Source: JAGQTE01 sp964648005
GTDB lineage: Bacteria > Actinomycetota > Acidimicrobiia > Acidimicrobiales > Acidimicrobilacustridaceae
Length of the DNA: 7,749 nucleotides
Assembly (NCBI GenBank): GCA_964648005.1
Contig: CAZYKR010000215.1
Span: forward strand, 1-7,749
Reading direction: 5' to 3'
The notes beneath the pieces are model-generated. The model made no database searches, had not been told where the DNA came from, and saw only the letters and a program-made list of their open reading frames with translations. This document shows positions 1-5,467 of the stretch, in pieces. A program made the position numbers and the translations under genes. Positions within the stretch are counted from its first letter, which is position 1; each line of letters begins with the position of its first letter.

Positions 1-1049
1 GTCGCGCTGCGCCTCCGGTCCCGACTCAGTCGACTCCGCCACGAGGGCAATAATCGCACCAAGCCGAAGGCCCGCCACACCGGACGGGTCCAGCGGGTGA
101 TGACGCCCACCTCGCTGAGCAGGCCGGTGAGCCGCTCGAGGTCGTCCTTGCGGCGCTCGACATAGACGGGGTTCTTGCGGGCGGTCTTGACGCCGCCCTC
201 GATGTCGAGCTCGGCGTAGACGGCCGGGTTGCACATGGCGTCGGTGATGCCGGCGACGACGAAGGGCGCCATCACGGCGGCGACGAGACGGCGGAAGCGA
301 CCAAGCGTGGGGAACACCTCGGCGATGTAGGTCCGGGCGTAGGACATGTGCCGCGCCTCTTCGAGCACGTGCAGCTTGGCGACCTGGCGCGACACCGGGT
401 GCACCCGGTCGTCCTTCATCGTCGCCCGGTTGGAGATGTCGAGCAGCTCCTCGGCGGCGAGGATCGACACGTAGCTGATCGGGCCACGGGCGGTGGCGAC
501 GAGGAACCGGCCGAGGTACCGCAGGTAGCGGGGCACCTGGTAGGCGGGCGTGCCGGCCCGGCTGATCATCTCGCCGAACATCGAGCTGTGCCGGCACTCG
601 TCGGCCGTCTCGACGAGCAGGTAGCGGAAGCTGCCGTCGGTGGCGGGCTTGTTGTAGAGGTCCTTGAGGAGCATCTGCATGAGGATGTTCTCGAACCAGA
701 TGCCCGCCGAGCACAACGACGCCACCTCGTGGCGGCTGTAGGCGATGCGCTCGGCCTCGCTCATGGCGTCCCACGCCGCCGTGCCGTAGAGCGGCAGGAA
801 TTCCGGCGGCAGGTAGAACATGGCGTCGTCGAACGGCGGCGACCAGTCGACGTCGGTGAACGGGTCGTAGCTGGCCCGCTCAGAAGCGGTGACGAGCTTG
901 TCGGCCTTGGCCTCGACGATGCGCATCGCCCGCTCGATGGCGGAGAGTTCCCGCCCGATCTCGAGCTCGGTGTCGACCTCGGTGCCGGTCTCGGCCTCGG
1001 TCAGATCGACGGCGTCCGTGACAGTTGGAGGTGTAAGCGTTGCGGCCAT
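1..1049 (-). CDS. AurF-like diiron oxygenase (partial, runs off left edge)
   Basis: A minus-strand frame opens with ATG at 1049 and stays open to position 1, giving at least 349 codons with no stop inside the window. The protein carries the full ligand pattern of the AurF/CmlI diiron N-oxygenase family: E120 (WFEN), E151-x-x-H154 (DECRH), E200 or E201 (AAEELLD), and H227-x3-E231-x2-H234 (HVLEEARH). The spacing of the last three ligands matches that of AurF H223/E227/H230. AurF-type enzymes are soluble helical-bundle proteins that use O2 at two irons, typically to oxidise aryl amines; the substrate here cannot be read from the sequence. AurF is about 336 residues, so the stop probably lies just left of the window. 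The visible tail after about residue 330 is Arg/Ser rich and contains a rare TTA codon. The gene follows the haem operon by 48 bp but seems to have its own promoter. Family call is strong; function is unknown. Confidence 0.87.
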   Translation of the reverse strand, partial: MAATLTPPTVTDAVDLTEAETGTEVDTELEIGRELSAIERAMRIVEAKADKLVTASERASYDPFTDVDWSPPFDDAMFYLPPEFLPLYGTAAWDAMSEAERIAYSRHEVASLCSAGIWFENILMQMLLKDLYNKPATDGSFRYLLVETADECRHSSMFGEMISRAGTPAYQVPRYLRYLGRFLVATARGPISYVSILAAEELLDISNRATMKDDRVHPVSRQVAKLHVLEEARHMSYARTYIAEVFPTLGRFRRLVAAVMAPFVVAGITDAMCNPAVYAELDIEGGVKTARKNPVYVERRKDDLERLTGLLSEVGVITRWTRPVWRAFGLVRLLPSWRSRLSRDRRRSA

Positions 1050-1092
1050 GGGCGCCACTGTGGACCGTGACAGTCCCTGGTGTCAACGTTGC
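1016..1092 (-). repeat. Imperfect 28-bp direct repeat, 49-bp period
   Basis: Two copies read on the minus strand, 1092-1065 and 1043-1016, share 22 of 28 positions. The first block GCAACG-x-T-x-ACACC matches 12/14, a 4-nt spacer differs completely, and the block ACTGTCACGG matches 10/10. Copy 1 contains the TTGACA -35 and half of the inverted repeat. Copy 2 lies in the coding sequence for residues 3-11 of the diiron protein. The pair brackets the start codon and looks like a local duplication or paired regulatory sites. Confidence 0.6.
1057..1086 (-). promoter_or_regulatory. Candidate promoter with inverted-repeat operator for the diiron gene
   Basis: On the minus strand a perfect -35 hexamer TTGACA (1086 to 1081) is followed after 18 nt by a weak -10, CACAGT (1062 to 1057). 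That would place the transcription start at or within a base or two of the ATG at 1049, giving a leaderless mRNA, which is common in actinobacteria. The inverted repeat ACTGT-N8-ACAGT at 1057-1074 overlaps the -10 and would suit a dimeric repressor. The -10 is poor, so the promoter is inference; the repeat is seen directly. Confidence 0.45.
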
Positions 1093-1097
1093 ACTCG

Positions 1098-1796
1098 TCA
1101 CACGGTGCGGGCGTCCGCGCTGGCGACGATGGCCTTCGTCCGACGTCCGAGCGTGATGGCACCGAGCAGCACCAATCCCAGCAACGCCCCGAAGACCGCC
1201 GTGACCGGCACCGCCAGCGCCACGAAGACGGCGCCGTTCTCCATCACCGGCGTCGCCGCCCGGTCGCCCGCACGTCCGGCCTCGCCGCGGGCCAGCTGCA
1301 CCAGCACCAGTAGCCAACCCACCGCTGCAGCGACGCAGGCAACCGCGGTGGCCAGCCGCCACCAGCGCGCCGCATCATCAGCACCGACGCGGCGGCTCAG
1401 GTGCGTGCAGCCCGCCGCGACCAGCACCACCGCCGCCGCCTCTGCCAGCGCGTCGGCGATGGCGGCCACGGACGTCGCGTGCACCGCCTGGGCGATCGTC
1501 GTGGCGACCATGACGGCCACGGCGACCTGCAAGGCCACGCCGATGCCGGCTCGACCGCGCACGGCGTCCATCGGCAGCTTCCGGGCGCCGACGAGCACCA
1601 CCACTGCCCCGAGCAGCCCCGCCGGGTTGATCGTCCGCTCCGGCCAGGACATCTCGACACCCACGCATCCCGAGATGACCACCCCCGCGATCAGCCAGGC
1701 CCCGGCGGAGCGCAGCCGGGTCGCCACGTCGACGAGCTCGTCGTCCGGCCAGGGTTGGGCGGGCACGTCGACGAGCTCGCTCCCGGGATCGTGCAT
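1098..1796 (-). CDS. Multi-pass membrane protein of unknown function
   Basis: This 232-residue protein is not a family I recognise. The ATG at 1796 overlaps the hemC stop by one base (TGATG), so translation is probably coupled by reinitiation; no clear ribosome site is seen. A start farther upstream (1901) is open but would lie inside hemC. The N-terminal 30 residues are acidic and contain ELVDV twice (residues 7-11 and 20-24). About six hydrophobic segments follow: roughly 31-49, 58-74, 84-105, 107-130, 148-169 and 189-217. A short basic tail (RRTK at 218-221) ends the protein, suggesting a cytoplasmic C-terminus. It occupies the place where hemD often follows hemC in actinobacteria, but it has no resemblance to uroporphyrinogen-III synthase, a soluble two-domain enzyme. 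Operon position suggests a link to haem, respiration or redox state; no catalytic motif supports a specific role. Confidence 0.8.
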   Translation of the reverse strand: MHDPGSELVDVPAQPWPDDELVDVATRLRSAGAWLIAGVVISGCVGVEMSWPERTINPAGLLGAVVVLVGARKLPMDAVRGRAGIGVALQVAVAVMVATTIAQAVHATSVAAIADALAEAAAVVLVAAGCTHLSRRVGADDAARWWRLATAVACVAAAVGWLLVLVQLARGEAGRAGDRAATPVMENGAVFVALAVPVTAVFGALLGLVLLGAITLGRRTKAIVASADARTV

Positions 1797-2710
1797 CAGC
1801 GCACCGCGCGCGCCACCGCCCGGCCGAGCGTGTCGGGGTCGACGCCGCGCTGGGTCGACCGGCGCAGCGGTCCGTCGTCTGGCGCCAGCAGCCCGCTGCA
1901 CACCAGCTCCCGCTCGGCGCCGGCGCCGTCACCCTCGCCCACCACCACACAGTGCGCGCCCGCCGGCAGGTCGCAGTCGCCGCCGAGCTCGGCGAGGAAG
2001 GCTCGCTCGGTGTCGACGGCGAGCCGACTCGGCTCGTGCTCGCACGACGCCAGCAACGCCGCCAGGCCGACGTCGTCGGCGCGGCACTCGATGGCAAGCG
2101 CCCCCTGGCCGACCTGCGGCAGCATCGTGTCCACCCCCAGCACGTCGACCACCGTAGGTGACAACCCGAGGCGCTCGATGGCCGCCGCCGCCATGACGAT
2201 GGCGCCGCCCGGCGGCACCTTGTCGAGACGGGTGGCGATGTTGCCCCGCAGCCCGACGAACGCCAGGTCCGGACGGCGCTCCGCCAGCTGCACCTGCCGA
2301 CGGCGCGAGCCGGTGGCGACCGTCGCTCCGAGCGCCAGGCCCTCGAGCGTGGCGCCGACCAGCACGTCACGCGGGTCGGCGCGTTCCGGCACGCACGCCA
2401 GGGTCAACCCGTCCGGCGTGATCGCCGGCAGGTCCTTGGCGGAGTGCACGGCCAGGTCGGCGCGCCCGTCGAGTACCGCCGCCTGCACCTCCTTGACGAA
2501 CACGCCCTTGCCGCCGAGCTCCCAGATCTGCACATCCAGGCGCTGGTCGGCGGTGGTCTCGACGATGACCAGCTCATATCCGCCGGCGCCCGCCGCCGTC
2601 ACCAGCGCGCCGACGTGGTGCGCCTGCCACAGGGCCAGCGCGCTCCCCCGCGTGGCGATCCGCACCACGACGCCGTCACCCGGGTCGAGTCCCGCCCCGG
2701 TGTCGGCCAC
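1796..2710 (-). CDS. hemC: Hydroxymethylbilane synthase (porphobilinogen deaminase)
   Basis: HemC is a cytosolic enzyme that polymerises four porphobilinogens into hydroxymethylbilane, the linear tetrapyrrole leading to haem, siroheme and cobalamin. The 304-residue protein has the complete family signature: the phosphate-binding N-terminus RIATRGSALALWQA from R17, GGKGVF (66-71), the catalytic Asp D93 in HSAKDLP, Arg residues R136/R137 in TGSRRR, R155 in LRGN, GQGALAIE (201-208), and the cofactor-attachment Cys C246 in GGDCDLPAG. The start is GTG at 2710, with GAGGG about 11 nt upstream at the end of hemA. Relatives usually start close to the RIATRGS motif, so the 15 extra residues could be spurious and the in-frame GTG codons at residues 15-16 are alternatives. 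It lies 14 nt after hemA and its stop overlaps the following membrane-protein start. Its expression probably follows the Rex-controlled promoter upstream of rex. Confidence 0.98.
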   Translation of the reverse strand: MADTGAGLDPGDGVVVRIATRGSALALWQAHHVGALVTAAGAGGYELVIVETTADQRLDVQIWELGGKGVFVKEVQAAVLDGRADLAVHSAKDLPAITPDGLTLACVPERADPRDVLVGATLEGLALGATVATGSRRRQVQLAERRPDLAFVGLRGNIATRLDKVPPGGAIVMAAAAIERLGLSPTVVDVLGVDTMLPQVGQGALAIECRADDVGLAALLASCEHEPSRLAVDTERAFLAELGGDCDLPAGAHCVVVGEGDGAGAERELVCSGLLAPDDGPLRRSTQRGVDPDTLGRAVARAVR

Positions 2711-2724
2711 GTCCGTCCCGACCC

Positions 2725-3984
2725 TCAGAGGTCGAACAGGTCGCGCAGCGCCTCGGCGAGACGCTCGCCCTTGGGCGTGCCGGCGGCGTCCTTGAGCCCC
2801 ACGGTCGGCTCGTGCAACAGCTTGGCCACGATGCCCTTGGTCAAGGCATCGAGCAGCTCGCGCTGGCGCTCGTCGAGCTCGCCGAGCCGGCCGGCGAAGC
2901 GCTCGAGCTCCCCGGCGCGCACCTGCTCGCCGAGCGTGTGCAGCGACGCCACCAACGGCGCCACCTCCCGGGCCGACGCCACGGCCACGAACCGCTGCAC
3001 CTCGTCGTCGATGATCGTGCGCACCGCCGCGACCTCGCGCCGACGCTCGGCCACGCCAGATTCGGCGAACGCCCGCAGATCATCCATGTCGAGCAGCGTC
3101 ACCCCGTCGAGATCACCGGCCGCAGGGTCGACGTCGCGCGGCACGGCCACGTCGACGATCAGCAGCGGCCGGCCGGCGCGGGCGGCGACGGCCGCTTCGA
3201 GGTCGCCGTGCTCGACGATCAACGACGAGGCACCGGTCGAGGTCAACAGCAGGTCGACCTGGCGCAGGCCCTGGTCGAGCTCGGCCAGGTGCAGGGCCCG
3301 CCCGCCGACCCGCTGGGCGAGGTCGAACGCCCGCTCCCAGGTGCGGTTGGCCACCAGCACCTCGGCCACGTCGGCGCCGGCCAGCGATCGCACCATGCCC
3401 TCGGCCATCTCGCCGGCGCCGAGCACGAGGATGCGCCTGCCGGCCAGGCCATCGAGCCGCTCGGCAGCCATGGCCACCGCCGCCGTGGACACCGAGGCGA
3501 TGTTGCGGGCGATGCCGGTCTCGGTGCGGGCCCGCTTGCCCACCTCGAGGGCGTGGCGGAACAGCATGTTGAGCTGTCCACCCGAGGTGCCCTCGTCCAG
3601 CGCCAGCTCCCAGGCGGTGCGCACCTGGCCGAGGATCTCGTGCTCGCCCAGCACGGCCGAGTCGAGACCGGCCGCCACGGCGAAGAGGTGGTCGACGGCC
3701 AGGTCGTCGTAGTGGACGTAGAGGTGGTCCGTGAAGGCCTCGGGCGGCAGGAACGACCAGTCGGCGAGGAAGTCACGGATGTCGCGGTAGGCGCCGTGGA
3801 ACTTCTCGGCGACGGCGTAGATCTCGGTGCGGTTGCACGTCGACAGGATCACGGCCTCGGACACGTGCTCACGACCGGACACGTCGCCGAGCGCCTTCAC
3901 CAGGCGGGCGTCGTCGACGGTCAGCCGCTCCAGCAGATCGAGCGGCGCCGTGCGGTGGTTCAGTCCGATGACGACGACAGACAC
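2725..3984 (-). CDS. hemA: Glutamyl-tRNA reductase
   Basis: HemA reduces glutamyl-tRNA(Glu) with NADPH to glutamate-1-semialdehyde, the committed first step of C5-pathway tetrapyrrole synthesis in the cytosol. At 419 residues it is of normal length. In order: the catalytic domain begins GLNHRTAPLDLLE and holds the thioester-forming Cys C50 in STCNRTEIYA; GLDSAVLGEHEILGQVR (106-122) is the conserved substrate-pocket helix; the NADPH Rossmann motif LGAGEMAE starts at 188; VAVPRDVDP follows near 278; and the C-terminal part (about 310-415) is the helical dimerisation region. The start is GTG at 3984, which places the family motif GLNHRTAP at residue 7 as in homologues. AAGGAG at 4001-3996 gives a good ribosome site 11 nt away. 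The gene overlaps the end of the precorrin-2 dehydrogenase gene by 25 nt in another frame, so translation may be coupled. hemC follows after 14 nt. Confidence 0.98.
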   Translation of the reverse strand: MSVVVIGLNHRTAPLDLLERLTVDDARLVKALGDVSGREHVSEAVILSTCNRTEIYAVAEKFHGAYRDIRDFLADWSFLPPEAFTDHLYVHYDDLAVDHLFAVAAGLDSAVLGEHEILGQVRTAWELALDEGTSGGQLNMLFRHALEVGKRARTETGIARNIASVSTAAVAMAAERLDGLAGRRILVLGAGEMAEGMVRSLAGADVAEVLVANRTWERAFDLAQRVGGRALHLAELDQGLRQVDLLLTSTGASSLIVEHGDLEAAVAARAGRPLLIVDVAVPRDVDPAAGDLDGVTLLDMDDLRAFAESGVAERRREVAAVRTIIDDEVQRFVAVASAREVAPLVASLHTLGEQVRAGELERFAGRLGELDERQRELLDALTKGIVAKLLHEPTVGLKDAAGTPKGERLAEALRDLFDL

Positions 3985-4610
3985 GCCTCGAGGCGCTCCT
4001 TGACTTCGGCGAGGCGACCCTCGCGGATCGCCTCAAGTGTTCCCGACCCCAGCATCGGCCGCCAATCGACCGCCTCGGTGCTGCGACCCTCGGCATGGAG
4101 TCGGTCGCGGGCCTCCCCGATCAGCTCCACCAGCGTCGCCCACTCCGGGCCGAGCTCCTCGTCGAGCAGGCGCCGCACGCCCGACGCCACCGCCGGCGCT
4201 CGCCCTCCCGTCGAGATGGCCACGAGCAGATCGCCGCGACGCACGCGTGCGGGCAGCGTCGCAGTGCAGTTGGCGGGATCGTCGGCGCTGTTGACGAAGA
4301 TCTGGCGGGCGTCGCCGGCTGCTCGAACGGCGGCGTTCACCGCCGGGTCGTCGGTCGTCGTCGTGGCAAGCCACATGCCCTCGAGGTCGGCGGCGACGAA
4401 GGCTCGCTCGACGAGGGTGATCTGGTCGGGATGCGCCAACGCCATCTCCCGCACCTCGTGGCGCACGACCGGCGCCACGACGGTGACCAGCGCGCCCGAC
4501 GCCACCAGTGCGCCGAGCTTGCGGGCGGCGACGTTGCCAGCGCCGACGAGCAGCACCGGCCGCCCGTCAAGCCGCAGGTTGACCGGATAGTCGCCGACAG
4601 CGTCGCTCAC
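3960..4610 (-). CDS. Precorrin-2 dehydrogenase (siroheme synthase N-terminal type)
   Basis: The 216-residue protein matches the CysG N-terminal/Met8/SirC family, which oxidises precorrin-2 to sirohydrochlorin with NAD+ and, in some members, also inserts Fe2+ to make siroheme, the cofactor of sulfite and nitrite reductases. Seen directly: YPVNLRLDGRPVLLVGAGNVAARK (8-31) with the GxG nucleotide loop at G23 and G25; NSADDPANCTATLPA (107-121), whose Asp pair D110/D111 aligns with the catalytic aspartates of CysG; and GDLLVAISTGGRAPAVA (126-142), with S133 in the place of the phosphorylated Ser of Salmonella CysG. A helical C-terminal part (about 150-216) follows. No uroporphyrinogen methyltransferase domain is fused. 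The start is GTG at 4610; a GGGGA lies only 1 nt upstream, too close for a good ribosome site, so the start is less certain than the frame. Whether it also chelates iron is not decided by sequence. It sits between rex and hemA in the same operon. Confidence 0.93.
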   Translation of the reverse strand: MSDAVGDYPVNLRLDGRPVLLVGAGNVAARKLGALVASGALVTVVAPVVRHEVREMALAHPDQITLVERAFVAADLEGMWLATTTTDDPAVNAAVRAAGDARQIFVNSADDPANCTATLPARVRRGDLLVAISTGGRAPAVASGVRRLLDEELGPEWATLVELIGEARDRLHAEGRSTEAVDWRPMLGSGTLEAIREGRLAEVKERLEACLSSSSD

Positions 4611-4633
4611 GTCCCCAGCATCGCAGCCCGACG

Positions 4634-4687
4634 CCCGTTCCTGTGGTGTCTGACCGCGCCGGCGCGGCTGGACACCACAAGAACGGG
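4634..4687 (-). other. Long intergenic hairpin between rex and the precorrin-2 dehydrogenase gene
   Basis: Arms at 4634-4650 and 4671-4687 are complementary over 17 bp, with one variant pair (4641/4680). In plus-strand RNA that pair is C-A; in minus-strand RNA it is G-U, so the stem is continuous only in the transcribed strand. Inside, 4654-4667 is a perfect 14-bp palindrome (CCGCGCC and its complement) that can form a 5-bp stem with a CCGG loop, separated from the outer stem by a 3x3 internal loop. The structure begins 1 nt after the rex stop and ends 23 nt before the next start. No U-tract follows, so it is not a classical terminator. It may be an attenuator, an mRNA-processing or stability element setting rex against hem gene levels, or a dispersed palindromic (REP-like) element. 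Confidence 0.75.
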
Positions 4688-4688
4688 G

Positions 4689-5342
4689 TCAGACGGTCTG
4701 TTCGTGGCGGTGCTGCTGGTAGAAGCTCAGGATCTGCAGCTCGACGGCGAGGTCGACCTTGCGCAACGACACCCCGTCCGGGACCGTGATCACGGCCGGG
4801 GCGAAGTTCAACACGCTGTGGATGCCCGCCTCGGCCATCTTGTCGGCGACGCCCTGGGCGACGTGCGCCGGCGTGGCGATGACCCCGATGGCGATGCCGA
4901 GCTCGTCGACCAGCTGCGGCAGCTCGTCGACGTGACGGATCTCGAGGTCGCCCAGGGAGCGGCCGACCTTGGAGGTGTCGGCGTCCACCAGGGCCGCCAC
5001 CGGGAAGCCCCGCTCGGTGAACCCGCCGTAGTTGGCGAGGGCGGAGCCGAGGTTGCCGATGCCGGCGATGACGACCGGCCAGTCATGGTTGAGCCCCAGC
5101 TCACGGCTCATCTGGAACAGCAGGTACTCGACGTCGTACCCGACGCCGCGGGTGCCGTACGAACCCAGGTACGACAGGTCCTTGCGCACCTTGGCGGCGT
5201 TGACCCCGGCCAGCTCCGCCAGTCGCTCGGACGAGATGGTCGCCGTCTTGGACTCGGCCAGCTCCAGGAGGATCCGCAGGTAGACCGGCAGGCGCGCCAC
5301 CGTCGCCTCGGGGATCCTTCGCTTCTGCAGGTCGCCGGCCAT
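4689..5342 (-). CDS. rex: Redox-sensing transcriptional repressor Rex
   Basis: Rex is a cytosolic homodimeric repressor that binds DNA when NAD+ is high and lets go when NADH rises, linking respiratory and fermentative gene expression to oxygen supply. The 217-residue length is normal. Residues 1-80 form the winged-helix domain, including the conserved IPEATVARLPVYLRIL (10-25) and the DNA-contact helix/wing KVRKDLSYLGSYGTRGVGYDV (51-71). The NADH-binding Rossmann fold follows, with GIGNLGSALANY (G94-x-G96-x2-G99). NFAP near residue 184 and the C-terminal LRKVDLAVELQILSFY helix, which domain-swaps in Rex dimers, are intact. The ATG at 5342 matches the family start; no ribosome site is seen and a near-leaderless transcript is likely. 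A Rex operator lies just upstream, implying autoregulation. The S. coelicolor precedent is the rex-hemACD operon; here a precorrin-2 dehydrogenase gene is inserted between rex and hemA. Confidence 0.97.
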   Translation of the reverse strand: MAGDLQKRRIPEATVARLPVYLRILLELAESKTATISSERLAELAGVNAAKVRKDLSYLGSYGTRGVGYDVEYLLFQMSRELGLNHDWPVVIAGIGNLGSALANYGGFTERGFPVAALVDADTSKVGRSLGDLEIRHVDELPQLVDELGIAIGVIATPAHVAQGVADKMAEAGIHSVLNFAPAVITVPDGVSLRKVDLAVELQILSFYQQHRHEQTV

Positions 5343-5353
5343 GACGGCGCCCG

Positions 5354-5383
5354 AGCGTAGTGAGTTCGTTCACACATTCACAA
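5354..5383 (-). promoter_or_regulatory. rex promoter (candidate)
   Basis: On the minus strand TTGTGA (5383-5378) is a 4/6 match to the -35 consensus. After an 18-nt spacer comes TACGCT (5359-5354), which fits the actinobacterial TAnnnT -10. Transcription would begin near 5347, leaving a leader of only about 5 nt before the rex ATG at 5342, consistent with the lack of a ribosome site. It would drive rex and the haem/siroheme genes downstream. Confidence 0.55.
5359..5374 (-). promoter_or_regulatory. Rex operator (ROP)
   Basis: The minus strand reads TGTGAACGAACTCACT, matching the S. coelicolor-type ROP core TGTGAA-N4-TTCACA at 10 of 12 specified positions. It lies 16 bp upstream of the rex start and fills the spacer between the proposed -35 and -10, so bound Rex would block RNA polymerase. 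A second direct half-site, TGTGAA, lies 8 bp upstream (5382-5377) without a matching partner. Because Rex itself is the next gene, autoregulation is the natural reading. Confidence 0.83.
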
Positions 5384-5454
5384 AGTCGCGCCACGGCCCC
5401 GACGTCGCCTGCGCCGACCGCCACGGTGAGTGGGTCATCCCTGCGTGCGAGGCC

Positions 5455-5467
5455 TACCCTGCGCTCC
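5455..5467 (+). promoter_or_regulatory. Candidate -10 element for a leaderless transcript
   Basis: TACCCT at 5455-5460 fits TAnnnT and is followed by 7 nt to the ATG at 5468, the spacing expected when transcription starts at the A of the start codon. No Shine-Dalgarno sequence is present upstream of that ATG. The -35 region is weak (GGGTCA at 5432-5437). This promoter is divergent from rex; the Rex operator lies over 90 bp upstream and need not affect it. Confidence 0.45.

Noticed and set aside
889..2795. Long plus-strand open frames opposite the membrane-protein and hemC genes
   Set aside because: They are low-complexity Arg/Ser/Ala/Thr translations antisense to genes with clear family motifs, as expected from high GC third positions.
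4607..4621. Five-codon mini-ORF ATG CTG GGG ACG TGA overlapping the dehydrogenase start
   Set aside because: It could act as a leader peptide, but it has no ribosome site of its own and could easily occur by chance.
2444..5360. Long plus-strand open frames opposite hemA, the dehydrogenase gene and rex
   Set aside because: The opposite strand encodes full-length HemA, precorrin-2 dehydrogenase and Rex with intact catalytic motifs; the plus-strand products resemble no protein family.
5367..5383. A second complete Rex operator upstream of the first
   Set aside because: Only one half (TGTGAA) is present; the other half does not match TTCACA.
5360..5467. Upstream start (ATG 5360) for the seven-helix protein
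   Set aside because: It would add 36 polar residues before the first helix and begin inside the Rex operator/promoter; ATG 5468 has a well-spaced -10 and fits the first helix.
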